DNA of 64,000 nt, taken from contig NZ_FWFR01000002.1 in NCBI RefSeq assembly GCF_900172325.1, positions 620,001 to 684,000 on the forward strand. The letters run 5' to 3'. The translations under genes and the position numbers were made by a program. Shown one piece after another: positions 1-8,595 of this stretch (positions are counted from its first letter, which is position 1; each line of letters begins with the position of its first letter). This DNA is from Oceanibacterium hippocampi. GTDB taxonomy: Bacteria; Pseudomonadota; Alphaproteobacteria; Sneathiellales; Sneathiellaceae. The notes under the pieces were generated by a model. The model worked only from the letters and a program-made list of their open reading frames with translations. It made no database searches and was not told the origin of the DNA.

Positions 1-228
1 ATTCCCGCCAAGGCCGAGCATGCGGTTCCAGTCGCGCGCCAGGACGGCCTGCCGCTGTTCCCCGGACATCGGGAAGCGGTCCAGGTAACTGGCCTCGTCC
101 GCCTTGAACGCCTCCCGGTTGCCGGCCACGCGCAGCGACATGCAGAACATGTTCAGGTGGTAGCCCTGGCGTGACCGGGCCGCGTCGAACACGTGCGTGC
201 CCGGAATGTCGTCGTAATCCGCTGTCAT
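1..228 (-). CDS. ligA: Protocatechuate 4,5-dioxygenase alpha subunit (LigA family), cut by window edge
   Basis: This is the N-terminal 76 residues of a LigA-type small subunit, which caps the active site of the Fe(II) extradiol enzyme LigB and opens protocatechuate (or gallate) between C4 and C5. Visible family motifs are PGTHVFD at residues 9-15, SRQGYHLNMFC at 19-29 and RDWNRMLGLGGN at 65-76. Family members are about 120-140 residues long, so the C-terminus lies beyond the left edge. The ATG overlaps the TGA of the upstream dehydrogenase gene by four bases (ATGA), so the two are translationally coupled. The catalytic ligB would be expected just outside the window. Confident as to family; protocatechuate versus gallate preference cannot be read from this fragment. 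Confidence 0.9.
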   Translation of the reverse strand, partial: MTADYDDIPGTHVFDAARSRQGYHLNMFCMSLRVAGNREAFKADEASYLDRFPMSGEQRQAVLARDWNRMLGLGGN

Positions 229-1151
229 GCCGCCTCGTCCTTGCTCGGGATCCGTTCGATCAGGGCGTCGGCGAGAACGCGGTAGTCGTCGTTCTCCATC
301 GGCAGGCCGAGCCCCCCTATTTCCGCCTGCCAGCCAACCGTCGCCGCGGCCATTCGGGGCGCCAGCCCCAGTTCCTCGACGGTCCGCGCCACCTCGCGCA
401 TCTCGGCCGCGCGCCGCGTGCCGTGGATCATCGCCCGGCTCATCATGTAGGCCGCCCGCCCGGCGACGTCGAAACCGGGGAAACTCTTCTCCAGCGAGGC
501 CAGCACGGTCTCGTCGACACCCGCCTTCCGGCCGGTGAGCACGCATTCGAGAAACAGCGCCTCCATGCCCTTGATCATGATCGATCGTACCATCTTGATC
601 GACGAGGCGGCGCCGACCGGCCCCTCGACCGCCTGCGCATTCATGCCGAGTGCCCCAAGCCGTTCCAGAGCCGCCGCCGCGTGCGGCCCGGCGACCAGCA
701 GCGGCGTCCGGTGCAGACCCGGATGGACCGGCGCCATGACCGCCGTGTCGACGTAGCGGCCGCCGGCGGCCTCGATCGACAACGCGGCCCGGCGCTTGCT
801 CTCGGGCGAGCAGGAATTGCAGTCGAAATAGAGCGCGCCGGCGCCGATCCCCGGTGCGGCCGCCTCCGCCGCGACGAGCGCCTGATCGGCGGTCACGGTC
901 GAGAATATCGCCGCGGCGCCGGCCAGCGCCCCGGCAAGGCTCGCCGCACCGGTGATGCCGGTCCGAGCGTAATCGGCCCGCTTGGCCGCGACGATGGCGG
1001 CGTCGGCCGAGTCGGTCTTGATGTCATAGGCGACGATCGCTTCGGTTCGCCCGGCGCCCCATCCGGCAACGAAGGCCTGCGCGGCCTCGCCATAACCGAT
1101 GAAGGCGACCGTTCCCGGCGCTGTTCCCCTGTTTTCGCTGATGCCTGCCAC
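225..1151 (-). CDS. NAD(P)-dependent oxidoreductase, DUF1932 / 6-phosphogluconate-dehydrogenase-like
   Basis: The protein has an N-terminal Rossmann fold (VAFIGYGEAAQ close to the start) and a helical 6PGDH-like C-terminal half with the DUF1932 signature. The longest frame begins with TTG at 1214. I prefer the GTG at 1151, which follows GGGAG and gives 308 residues with the Rossmann strand near the N-terminus. It overlaps ligA by four bases. In the protocatechuate 4,5-pathway the step after LigAB is oxidation of 4-carboxy-2-hydroxymuconate semialdehyde, classically by LigC of the GFO/IDH family. No LigC homologue is seen here, so this enzyme could take that step. That is inference from position only. 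Confidence 0.8.
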   Translation of the reverse strand: MAGISENRGTAPGTVAFIGYGEAAQAFVAGWGAGRTEAIVAYDIKTDSADAAIVAAKRADYARTGITGAASLAGALAGAAAIFSTVTADQALVAAEAAAPGIGAGALYFDCNSCSPESKRRAALSIEAAGGRYVDTAVMAPVHPGLHRTPLLVAGPHAAAALERLGALGMNAQAVEGPVGAASSIKMVRSIMIKGMEALFLECVLTGRKAGVDETVLASLEKSFPGFDVAGRAAYMMSRAMIHGTRRAAEMREVARTVEELGLAPRMAAATVGWQAEIGGLGLPMENDDYRVLADALIERIPSKDEAA

Positions 1152-1248
1152 GTTCCCGTTCTCCCGTCCGGCGGGCTCTTCGACCGTCCGCTGCTCGACC
1201 GGCGTACCATTCAACGGCCAACCTGAATAATCGGAAATTCATCTCCGC

Positions 1249-1265
1249 TATTCATTTCTTGAATA
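1249..1265. promoter_or_regulatory. LysR-type operator candidate upstream of the ligA operon
   Basis: A perfect inverted repeat, TATTCA-N5-TGAATA, contains the T-N11-A core typical of LysR-family sites. A second related repeat, TGAAT-N8-ATTCA, lies at 1224-1241. Both sit between the LysR stop codon (1287) and the start of the dehydrogenase-ligA operon, where an activator site is expected. Binding by the adjacent LysR protein is inferred. Confidence 0.5.
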
Positions 1266-1286
1266 ATGCGACCGGGTCAATGCCGC

Positions 1287-2519
1287 TCAGGGCTGCGCCG
1301 TTGCCAGCTCGCCCGCCCGGCGCAGGCAATCGAGGAAGGCGCTCTGGGTCCCGGTCGGCCGCCAGTCCCGCCGGCAGGTCGTTCCGATCGGCCGGACCGT
1401 GCCGGCGCTATCGACGGGGAGCGGCGCGAGCAGGCCCATTTCCTGCTCGTGGCGGATCTGGTGGGTCGAGATCAGGGTCAGCCGATCGGAACCCGTCAGC
1501 AACCCGCGGATCAACACCAGTGAGCTTGCCTCGACGATCGACGATGGCTCGCTCACGCCCGCGAACAGCGCCTCGAAATGGCGGCGTGTCGGCGTGCCGC
1601 GGCGGGCAACCACCCAGGGATAGGCGGCCAGGTCGTCGCGCCCGATCGCCCCCTGCCGGCACAACGGATGGCCGGCCCGGCCGACCACCGCGAGCGGATC
1701 GCGGAACAGCTCCTCCTGCACGACATCGTCGATCGGCACCGGAATGCGCAGCGCACCGACCAGCACGTCGATATCGCCATGGCGAAGCCCGTGCAGCAGG
1801 TCGTCATAGGGGCCGTCGATAACGCTGAACCTGACATCGGGCCGGGATTCCATCAGCATGTTGATCGCGCTCGGCAGCACGAAGGTTCGCGCCAGCGGCA
1901 TCGTGCCGACGACGATCCGGCCCTGGTCGACGCCCAGCGTCTCGCCGATCTCGGCGAAGCCCTGGGCCAGTTCGGCGAAGGCGAGCCGCACCGAGCGGGC
2001 GAGCATCTCGGCCGCCGGCGTGACCTCAATCCCGCCGGCACTCTTGATGAACAGGGCAAGCCCGGACAGCCGCTCCAGGTCGCGCGCCGCCCGGTGCAGG
2101 CTCGGTTGCGACACCCCCGCCTCGCGCGCCGCGAGGGTGAAGTTCCCGGCCCGGGCGACGGCAACCAGCGCCCGGAGCTGCGCGCTGGTCGCCAACTGGT
2201 CGAAATTCGAGAAGCCGCGCCCGCCCCGTCGCGCGCCCAGGCGGAGCGCCTCGCGGGCGCCGTTCCGGACCAGCGAGAGCGCCCGCTCGACACGGGAGAG
2301 AAAACGCTGGCCCAGTTCGTTGACCCGCATGCCGCCCGGCGAGCGCACGAACATCGGCGCGCCGAGCTGTCCTTCCAGCTTGGCAAGCGCCTGGGTGATC
2401 GCCGGCTGCGACAGGTGGACCCGCGTCGCGGCCTGCGAGATGCTGCCGCTCGCGGCGACTTCGCGAAAGGCGCGGAGATGGCGAAAATTCGGCATCCGGT
2501 CGTACAGGATCTCGTCCAC
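1287..2519 (-). CDS. LysR-family regulator with two tandem helix-turn-helix domains
   Basis: The first winged-helix domain has [21 protein letters not shown] followed by LGAPMFVR. After a short linker a second complete LysR-type domain follows, with [21 protein letters not shown]. An ordinary LysR effector-binding domain then runs to the end. At about 410 residues it is some 100 longer than a standard LysR protein, the excess being the extra DNA-binding domain. The reading frame extends to 3317, but the upstream part is antisense to galB. I chose GTG 2519 because GGAAGGG precedes it at good spacing; ATG 2537 and ATG 2495 are alternatives. It lies between the ligA operon and galBCD-ligI and is the likely regulator of both. 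Confidence 0.88.
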   Translation of the reverse strand: MDEILYDRMPNFRHLRAFREVAASGSISQAATRVHLSQPAITQALAKLEGQLGAPMFVRSPGGMRVNELGQRFLSRVERALSLVRNGAREALRLGARRGGRGFSNFDQLATSAQLRALVAVARAGNFTLAAREAGVSQPSLHRAARDLERLSGLALFIKSAGGIEVTPAAEMLARSVRLAFAELAQGFAEIGETLGVDQGRIVVGTMPLARTFVLPSAINMLMESRPDVRFSVIDGPYDDLLHGLRHGDIDVLVGALRIPVPIDDVVQEELFRDPLAVVGRAGHPLCRQGAIGRDDLAAYPWVVARRGTPTRRHFEALFAGVSEPSSIVEASSLVLIRGLLTGSDRLTLISTHQIRHEQEMGLLAPLPVDSAGTVRPIGTTCRRDWRPTGTQSAFLDCLRRAGELATAQP

Positions 2520-2678
2520 GCCCCACCCTTCCCACATTTCTTTTTCTCTATAGCCATTTCTTATACTGCTGCATCGAGATTGGAATAGGGAACAGCGTAT
2601 TGCGCGGGGATACTGCCCGGAGATTTCTTTCCGCGGCGCGCCCTCGGGCGGCCGCGCATCCTGCTTCACGAGGCTTCC

Positions 2679-3413
2679 ATGACAGACCGCAAGACAGCCC
2701 TGGTGATCAGCGCCCATGCCGCCGACTTCGTCTGGCGCTGCGCCGGCGCGATCGCGTTGCACCAGGAAAAGGGCTACGACGTCACCATCGTCTGCCTCTC
2801 GTTCGGCGAGCGCGGAGAATCGGCGAAACTCTGGAAGCAGGCGGGCGCGACCCTGGAAGGCGTGAAGGCGGATCGCCGGAAGGAGGCGGAGGCCGCCGCC
2901 CAGGCGCTCGACGCGCACGACATCCGCTTCCTCGACGCCGGCGACTACCCGCTCGCCCTCGACGAGGCGAAGAAGTTCGCGCTCGTCGACATCATCCGCG
3001 CGGTCCAGCCGGCTTTCATGTTGAGCCATTCGCTCTACGATCCCTACAATACCGACCACATGTACGCGACCAACGTCGCCATGGAATGCCGCATGATCGC
3101 CCAGGCCTGGGGCCACAATCCCGGCCAGAAGGTGCTCGGCGCGCCGCAGCTCTACCTGTTCGAGCCGCACCAGACCGAGCAGATGGGCTGGAAGCCGGAT
3201 GTCTTCCTCGACATCACCCCGGTCTGGGAGAAGAAGCGCGCGGCCATCGAATGCATGCAGGGCCAGGAGCATCTCTGGACCTACTACACCAACCTCGCGG
3301 AGAACCGGGGCAACCATTTCCGGCGCAACTCGGGCGGCCAGTCCGGCGGCCGGCCGGCGAAATATGCCGAGGGTTTCCAGTCGATCTACCCGCGCACCGT
3401 GGACGAACTCTGA
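2679..3413 (+). CDS. galB: 4-oxalomesaconate hydratase, PIG-L/LmbE family (GalB)
   Basis: GalB adds water to 4-oxalomesaconate to give 4-carboxy-4-hydroxy-2-oxoadipate in the gallate and protocatechuate 4,5-cleavage routes. Unlike LigJ, which is an amidohydrolase, GalB belongs to the PIG-L/LmbE zinc deacetylase superfamily. The 244-residue protein begins with the LmbE-like strand [18 protein letters not shown]; the usual AHPDD metal motif reads AHAAD here, the variant expected of the hydratase branch. Histidines at [12 protein letters not shown] and [10 protein letters not shown] are further ligand candidates. The start follows a GAGG ribosome binding site. The TGA overlaps the ATG of the aldolase gene (TGATG). 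Neighbouring galC, galD and ligI make the assignment strong. Confidence 0.88.
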   Translation: MTDRKTALVISAHAADFVWRCAGAIALHQEKGYDVTIVCLSFGERGESAKLWKQAGATLEGVKADRRKEAEAAAQALDAHDIRFLDAGDYPLALDEAKKFALVDIIRAVQPAFMLSHSLYDPYNTDHMYATNVAMECRMIAQAWGHNPGQKVLGAPQLYLFEPHQTEQMGWKPDVFLDITPVWEKKRAAIECMQGQEHLWTYYTNLAENRGNHFRRNSGGQSGGRPAKYAEGFQSIYPRTVDEL

Positions 3414-4087
3414 TGTCGGGAATCGTCGTCAGGGAAATCGCGCGCGCCCCGCAGGCCATCATCGACGGTCTCGGCGCCTGCGGCGTCGCCACCGTGCACG
3501 AGGCGCAGGGCCGGAAGGGTCTGCTCGCCGCGTCCATGCGGCCGATCTATCCGGGGGCGCGGCTCGCCGCCTCGGCGGTGACGATCTCCGCCCCGCCCGG
3601 CGACAACTGGATGGTCCACGTGGCGATCGAGCAGCTCACGAGCGGCGACATCCTCGTGCTCGCGCCGACCTCGCCCTGCGAAGACGGCTATTTCGGCGAC
3701 CTGCTTGCGACGTCGGCGCGGGCCCGGGGCGGCGTCGGGCTGGTGATCGACGCCGGCGTCCGCGATGTCCGTGACCTGACGGAGATGGGCTTCCCGGTCT
3801 GGTCGAAGGCCGTCTTCGCCCAGGGCACGGTGAAGGAGACCATCGGCTCGGTCAATGTCCCGGTGGTCTGCGCCGGTGCGCTGGTCAATCCCGGCGATGT
3901 CATCGTCGCCGACGACGACGGTGTCTGCGTCGTGCGCCGCGAGGAAGCCGAAGCGGTACTCGCGAAGGCGCGCGACCGCGAGGCGAAGGAAGTCGAGAAG
4001 CGCAAGCGGCTCGCCGCCGGCGAGCTTGGCCTCGACATCTACGACATGCGCGGGCGGCTGGCCGAGAAAGGCCTGAAATATGTCTGA
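3413..4087 (+). CDS. galC: 4-carboxy-4-hydroxy-2-oxoadipate aldolase (GalC/LigK, RraA fold)
   Basis: This class II aldolase cleaves 4-carboxy-4-hydroxy-2-oxoadipate to pyruvate and oxaloacetate, the last step of the pathway. The 224-residue length and RraA-like fold fit the family. [15 protein letters not shown] is near the N-terminus, [12 protein letters not shown] and GDILVLA are central, and [13 protein letters not shown] carries the metal/substrate loop with Arg and Asp. [16 protein letters not shown] is the usual C-terminal signature. It overlaps galB by one base and galD by eight, so the three are co-translated. LigK of Sphingobium is the same family; the galC symbol is preferred because galB and galD flank it. 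Confidence 0.92.
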   Translation: MSGIVVREIARAPQAIIDGLGACGVATVHEAQGRKGLLAASMRPIYPGARLAASAVTISAPPGDNWMVHVAIEQLTSGDILVLAPTSPCEDGYFGDLLATSARARGGVGLVIDAGVRDVRDLTEMGFPVWSKAVFAQGTVKETIGSVNVPVVCAGALVNPGDVIVADDDGVCVVRREEAEAVLAKARDREAKEVEKRKRLAAGELGLDIYDMRGRLAEKGLKYV

Positions 4088-5138
4088 CGGCGTCCGCTGC
4101 ATGTGGATGCGCGGCGGCACCTCGAAGGGCGGTTTCTTCCTGCATGAAGACCTGCCGGCCGATCCGGCGATCCGCGACGCCTTCCTGCTGTCGGTCATGG
4201 GCTCGCCCGACCCGCGCCAGATCGACGGGCTGGGCGGCGCCGACCCGCTCGCCTCCAAGGTCGCGGTGGTGCGACGCTCGGAGCGCGAGGGCGTCGACGT
4301 GGATTACCTGTTCCTGCAGGTCTTCGTCGACCAGCCGATCGTCACCGACAAGCAGAACTGCGGCAATATGCTGGCCGGCGTCGGCCCCTTCGCGATCGAG
4401 CGCGGACTCGTGCCCGCGACCGGCGACGAGACCCCGGTGACCATCTTCATGGAGAACACCGGCCAGACCGCGACGGCGCTGGTCGCGACACCGGGCGGCC
4501 GGGTGACTTATGCCGGAACGGCGCGGATCGACGGCGTGCCGGGTACCGCCGCCCCCGTCCCCGTCACCTTCCAGGACACCGCCGGCTCGACCTGCGGCGC
4601 GCTTCTGCCGACCGGCAACCTGGTCGACGTGATCGACGGTGTCGAGGTCACCTGCATCGACAACGGGATGCCGGTAGTCGTGATGCGGGCCGCCGACCTC
4701 GGGATCACCGGCGACGAGAGCCGCCAGACGCTGGATGCGGACGAGACGCTGAAGGCGAAGCTCGAGAAGATCCGCCTTGAAGCCGGCCCGCTGATGAATC
4801 TCGGCGATGTTCGCGCCGCCTCGGTGCCGAAGATGTGCCTCGTCTCGGCGCCGAAGGCCGGTGGTGCGGTCTGCACGCGCACCTTCATCCCGCATCGCTG
4901 TCACGCCTCGATCGGCGTCCTCGGCGCGGTCAGCGTGGCCACCGCCTGCATGCTGCCCGGCACCCCCGGGGCGTCCGTCGCGACGATCCCGGATGGCGCC
5001 CGCAGGACCCTCGACATCGAGCATCCGATCGGCGCCATGTCGGTGGTGGTCGAGGTCGACGGCAGCGGCGCGGTCAGCAACGCCGCCATCCTCAGGACCG
5101 CACGCAAGCTGTTCGACGGCACCGTCTTCGCCGCCTGA
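4080..5138 (+). CDS. galD: 4-oxalomesaconate tautomerase (GalD, PrpF family)
   Basis: GalD interconverts keto and enol forms of 4-oxalomesaconate so that the hydratase can use it. The protein is a PrpF-type isomerase of the diaminopimelate-epimerase fold, 352 residues, normal for the family. It starts [14 protein letters not shown], the conserved PrpF opening, followed by [16 protein letters not shown] and KQNCGNM, where a catalytic Cys is expected, and [17 protein letters not shown] in the second half. Its start lies inside the 3' end of the aldolase gene. Together with galB and galC it supplies the steps from 4-oxalomesaconate to pyruvate and oxaloacetate. Confidence 0.92.
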   Translation: MSDGVRCMWMRGGTSKGGFFLHEDLPADPAIRDAFLLSVMGSPDPRQIDGLGGADPLASKVAVVRRSEREGVDVDYLFLQVFVDQPIVTDKQNCGNMLAGVGPFAIERGLVPATGDETPVTIFMENTGQTATALVATPGGRVTYAGTARIDGVPGTAAPVPVTFQDTAGSTCGALLPTGNLVDVIDGVEVTCIDNGMPVVVMRAADLGITGDESRQTLDADETLKAKLEKIRLEAGPLMNLGDVRAASVPKMCLVSAPKAGGAVCTRTFIPHRCHASIGVLGAVSVATACMLPGTPGASVATIPDGARRTLDIEHPIGAMSVVVEVDGSGAVSNAAILRTARKLFDGTVFAA

Positions 5139-5154
5139 CTTACCGGAGTATTCG

Positions 5155-6027
5155 ATGGATCCCGACTGGCTGCCCTTCCACCCGGACCCGACCAGGCCGG
5201 CCTTCGTCCCGCCGGAAGGCGCGGTCGATGCCCATTGCCATGTCTTCGGACCCGCCGCGCAGTTCCCGTACGCGCCGGAACGGAAATACACCCCCTGCGA
5301 CGCCTCGAAGGAGCAGCTGTTCGCGCTCCGCGATTTTCTCGGCTTCGACCGCAACGTGATCGTCCAGGCGACCTGTCACGGCAAGGACAACCGGGCGCTG
5401 GTCGATGCGCTGAAGAGCTCCGGCGGCAAGGCGCGCGGCGTCGTCTCGGTCGGCCCTGACGTGAGCGACGAGGCACTGGCCGAAATGGACGCGGCGGGCG
5501 TGCGCGGCGTGCGCTTCAATTTCGTCAAGCGGCTGGTCGATGCGACACCGAAGGACGTCTTCCTCGGGATCGCCGAACGGATCGCCAGACTGGGCTGGCA
5601 TGTCGTGGTCTATTTCGAGGCGGCCGACCTCGAGGAACTGATCCCCTTCCTGAAGGAGATCCCGACGACGATCGTGGTCGATCACATGGGCCGCCCCGAC
5701 ATCGCGAAGGGCGTCGACAATCCGGGCTTCCGGCGCTTCGTCGGCCTGATGGAAGATGTGCCCACCCTCTGGTCAAAGGTAACCTGCCCGGAACGGCTGA
5801 GCCTGGAAGGCCCGCCCGCCTACGCCGACGTCGCGCCCTTCGCCCGCCACATCGTCGACCGTTTCACCGACCGCGTGCTCTGGGGCACCGACTGGCCGCA
5901 TCCGAACATGAAATCGCACATGCCGGACGACGGCCACCTGGTCGACGTGATCCCGCATATCGCGACCGATGCGGCGAAACAGCGGGCCCTGCTGGTCGAC
6001 AACCCGATGCGGCTCTACTGGGCCTGA
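5155..6027 (+). CDS. ligI: 2-pyrone-4,6-dicarboxylate hydrolase (LigI)
   Basis: LigI opens the lactone 2-pyrone-4,6-dicarboxylate to 4-oxalomesaconate. It belongs to the amidohydrolase superfamily. The 290-residue protein shows the strand-1 motif VDAHCHVFGP, a middle VVDHMGRPD, and the C-terminal LWGTDWPHPN carrying the catalytic Asp, all in family order. The ATG follows GGAG at good spacing, 16 bases after galD. Its presence shows that the host runs the pyrone-dicarboxylate branch of the protocatechuate 4,5-pathway and feeds it into the galD-galB-galC steps. The stop lies 18 bases from the convergent ferredoxin reductase gene, with no obvious terminator between. Confidence 0.93.
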   Translation: MDPDWLPFHPDPTRPAFVPPEGAVDAHCHVFGPAAQFPYAPERKYTPCDASKEQLFALRDFLGFDRNVIVQATCHGKDNRALVDALKSSGGKARGVVSVGPDVSDEALAEMDAAGVRGVRFNFVKRLVDATPKDVFLGIAERIARLGWHVVVYFEAADLEELIPFLKEIPTTIVVDHMGRPDIAKGVDNPGFRRFVGLMEDVPTLWSKVTCPERLSLEGPPAYADVAPFARHIVDRFTDRVLWGTDWPHPNMKSHMPDDGHLVDVIPHIATDAAKQRALLVDNPMRLYWA

Positions 6028-6045
6028 GGCGGAACGGCCGGGCGA

Positions 6046-7281
6046 TCAGGCGAGCAGCGATTTCAGCGGGAAATCCGGGTCGGCCGCCTGATCGGGGGTC
6101 GGCGAGACGCCGGCGGCGAGCAGTTTCCGGCCCTGCAGATGGTCGCCCGCGCGGTTGACGGAATCGATCGCCCGCAGTTCCGTCCCCCTGAAATGGAAGA
6201 GCGAGAATTTCCCGAGCGCCGGATCGCCCCGCAGGACCGTGCGATCGCAGCCGTCCTGCAGCCCGACCATCTGCAGCTTGACGTCATACTGGTCCGACCA
6301 GAACCACGGTACTGTGACATAGGGCCGGTCATGGCCGGCGATGGTGGCCGCGACCGTGCGCCCCAGATCGGCTGCGTTCTGCACCGATTCAAGGCGGATC
6401 CGCCGTCCGGTGAACGGATGCTCGACCGCCGCGCAATCGCCGGCGGCGAGGATCGCGGGGTCCGACGTGCGGCCGTGACCGTCGACGACGATGCCGTTGT
6501 CGATGGTGAGCCCGGCCGCCTCGGCAAGCGCGGTTTCGGGGACGACGCCGATCCCGACCAGCACCAGCTCGGCCTTGTGGCTGCTGCCGTCGGCGCAGGC
6601 GACAGCGCTCACCGCGCCACTCTCGCCCGTTATCGCGTTGACTGCCATGCCGCAGGCGATGTCGACGCCGTGACCGCGATGGAGCGCGGTGAAGAAGTCG
6701 GACAGTTCGGGCGACAGGACACGCGCCATGACCCGTGGCAGGGCCTCCAGCACGCGGACCCGCTTGCCGAGTTTCGCGGCAGCAGCGGCAAATTCGAGGC
6801 CGATGAAGCCGGCGCCGATAACCACGACGTCCGCGGCGCGGGCAAGCGCCGCCTTGATCCGGTCACTGTCGTCGAGGCTCCTGAGATCGAAGACCCCGGC
6901 AAGATCGGCGCCCGGCACCGGCAGCCGCCGGACGCGGGCGCCGGTTGCGAGCACGAGATGGCTGTAGGGCAGCGTCGTGCCATCCACGAGGCGCACCTGC
7001 CTTGACGACCGCTCGATCGCCGTGACCCGGGTGCCGAGCCGAAGCGCGATGTTATGTTTTCCGTAATAGTCTTCGTTGCGAAAACTCAGCCGTTCCCGCG
7101 CCAGGTCGCCGAGCATGTAGCTCTTGGACAGCGGCGGGCGCTGGTAGGGCAGATGCGGCTCCTCGCCCACCAGGGCCACCGGCCCGTCGAAGCCTTCGCG
7201 GCGCAGCGAGTCCGCGACCTGGTAGCCCGCCTGTCCGGCACCGACGACGACGACCCCGCGCTCCGCCTCTATGCCTGCCAT
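6046..7281 (-). CDS. FAD-dependent ferredoxin-NAD(P)H reductase (oxygenase-type)
   Basis: The 411-residue flavoprotein has an FAD-binding Rossmann motif VVVGAGQAGYQVADSL at the N-terminus, YQRPPLSKSYM, a second dinucleotide motif VVVIGAGFIGLEFAAA near residue 150 for NAD(P)H, the ILAAGDCA motif and a reductase C-terminal domain. This arrangement is that of putidaredoxin-reductase and dioxygenase-component reductases that pass electrons to a [2Fe-2S] ferredoxin for a P450 or Rieske oxygenase. No ferredoxin gene is adjacent. AGGGAAGG precedes the ATG. The upstream oxidase gene overlaps it by 13 bases, so the two are co-transcribed. The physiological partner is unknown. Confidence 0.88.
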   Translation of the reverse strand: MAGIEAERGVVVVGAGQAGYQVADSLRREGFDGPVALVGEEPHLPYQRPPLSKSYMLGDLARERLSFRNEDYYGKHNIALRLGTRVTAIERSSRQVRLVDGTTLPYSHLVLATGARVRRLPVPGADLAGVFDLRSLDDSDRIKAALARAADVVVIGAGFIGLEFAAAAAKLGKRVRVLEALPRVMARVLSPELSDFFTALHRGHGVDIACGMAVNAITGESGAVSAVACADGSSHKAELVLVGIGVVPETALAEAAGLTIDNGIVVDGHGRTSDPAILAAGDCAAVEHPFTGRRIRLESVQNAADLGRTVAATIAGHDRPYVTVPWFWSDQYDVKLQMVGLQDGCDRTVLRGDPALGKFSLFHFRGTELRAIDSVNRAGDHLQGRKLLAAGVSPTPDQAADPDFPLKSLLA

Positions 7282-8396
7282 GTCGCCGCCTTCCCTCTAC
7301 TGTCGTGACTTGAAGCCTGCGCGAACCGGTCCGCGCGACAAGGCGCGAGCAGTACTTCGTCCGAGCCGTCGAGCAGTTCCGCCGCCGCGAGGCGGGCCAC
7401 GGTCGGGGCGAGCGTCACCCCGGCATGCATCGCCGCCAGGTAGAGACCGTCAATCCCCGCGACGGCCCCGACGATCGGCAGCCCGTCATCCGGCATTGGC
7501 CGCCAGCCGACGCTGACCTGTTCGAGGCGGAGTGCTTCCGTGCCGCGCAGGCCGGCGCGGATCGCAGCAAGCGCCCGGGCCGCGACCGCATCCGGGCCGT
7601 TCGTGGCCGTATCGTCCAGATAATCCTCGGCCGCCAGCAGGCTCCCGGCGCCGCGCCGTCGGACCTCGAAACCGGGACCGGACAGGATCGGCCCGGGCGA
7701 CATGGCGATCCCGCGACAATGCAGCAGGATCGCCGGCGAGACATGGAGTGGCAGGGCCACGCCGAGAGGTGCTGCGAGCGCCGCCGCGCCCGCCCCGGCG
7801 GCCAGCACCACGTGGTCCGCCGGGATCCGTTCTGTGCCCACATTCACGCCGTCGACCCGGCCATCGCTCGCGGTGATCGCGTCGACGGGGGTGCGGTCGC
7901 GCAGAACCGCCCCGGCCTCGCACGCGGCCGCGACCAGCACCCGCACGGCAGCCGGCGGGTCGACCGCGCCTTCGCCGCCCGCCCATGCGGCAACCGCCGG
8001 CGGATCGACGAGCATCGGGGCCCGTGCCATGATCTCGGCGCGTTCCAGCAGGAGGACGTCGTAGCCCCGCTCGGCATGATCGCTGACCAAACGCTCGGTT
8101 GCCCCGGTATCGGCGGTCCAGGAGAGCGCCCCCCGCCACTCCGGCGCAAGTCGGCCATCCAGTCGCGCATCCAGCCTGTGCCAGTCTTCCATCGCGGCCT
8201 GCCGAAGTCGCGCACAGGGCGCCGCCATGCCGTGCGTGACGGTGATCCAGCCGAAGCTTGCGGCGGTCGCCCCGCCGCCGGGGATGCCTGCTTCAAGCAA
8301 GGTCACCGCGGCACCCCGGCGCGCGAGATCAAGGGCGATCGCCGCACCGACGATGCCGGCGCCGATCACGGCGATTGTCGGTCCTGTTCCGCCCAC
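7269..8396 (-). CDS. FAD-dependent amine/amino-acid oxidoreductase (DAO family)
   Basis: The N-terminus carries a clear FAD motif, IAVIGAGIVGAAIALDLARRG ending in a Glu that binds the ribose, followed by the DAO-family GGGATAASFGW loop. The C-terminal half has WRPMPDDGLPIVG and HAGVTLAP, typical of D-amino-acid dehydrogenase and glycine/sarcosine-oxidase-like enzymes. The longest frame begins at GTG 8435. I chose GTG 8396 because it follows GGGGGAGA and places the Rossmann strand at residue 6, giving 375 residues. It overlaps the ferredoxin reductase gene. The substrate is not evident. An FNR-type site lies about 45 bases upstream of its start. Confidence 0.82.
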   Translation of the reverse strand: MGGTGPTIAVIGAGIVGAAIALDLARRGAAVTLLEAGIPGGGATAASFGWITVTHGMAAPCARLRQAAMEDWHRLDARLDGRLAPEWRGALSWTADTGATERLVSDHAERGYDVLLLERAEIMARAPMLVDPPAVAAWAGGEGAVDPPAAVRVLVAAACEAGAVLRDRTPVDAITASDGRVDGVNVGTERIPADHVVLAAGAGAAALAAPLGVALPLHVSPAILLHCRGIAMSPGPILSGPGFEVRRRGAGSLLAAEDYLDDTATNGPDAVAARALAAIRAGLRGTEALRLEQVSVGWRPMPDDGLPIVGAVAGIDGLYLAAMHAGVTLAPTVARLAAAELLDGSDEVLLAPCRADRFAQASSHDSRGKAATWQA

Positions 8397-8440
8397 GGCT
8401 CTCCCCCATCTCCTGCCCCACCATCGCAACCGCACGAGAG

Positions 8441-8454
8441 TTGATCAAGGTCAA
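8441..8454. promoter_or_regulatory. FNR/Dnr-type box
   Basis: TTGAT-CAAG-GTCAA matches the FNR-family consensus TTGAT-N4-ATCAA with one mismatch. It lies between the divergent oxidase gene and the universal stress protein gene, 142 bases before the latter's start. Universal stress genes are commonly under anaerobic FNR/Anr control, which supports the call. It could act on either gene. Confidence 0.55.
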
Positions 8455-8595
8455 GGCGGCCAACCGGCCATTCCCGCAGTCTGGCGGCATCGCATCGCAT
8501 GGCCGGCACGACCACCCGCGAGGGCGTATCCGGCCCCCGCCCCGTTCGACCGACCGTTTGAGGGGTTGGCCGGAGCGCGCACGGAGGATACCGAA

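Noticed and set aside
2520-3317. Upstream part of the 676-codon leftward frame that contains LysR
   Set aside because: It is antisense to galB and shows no domain; the LysR homology begins only after GTG 2519.
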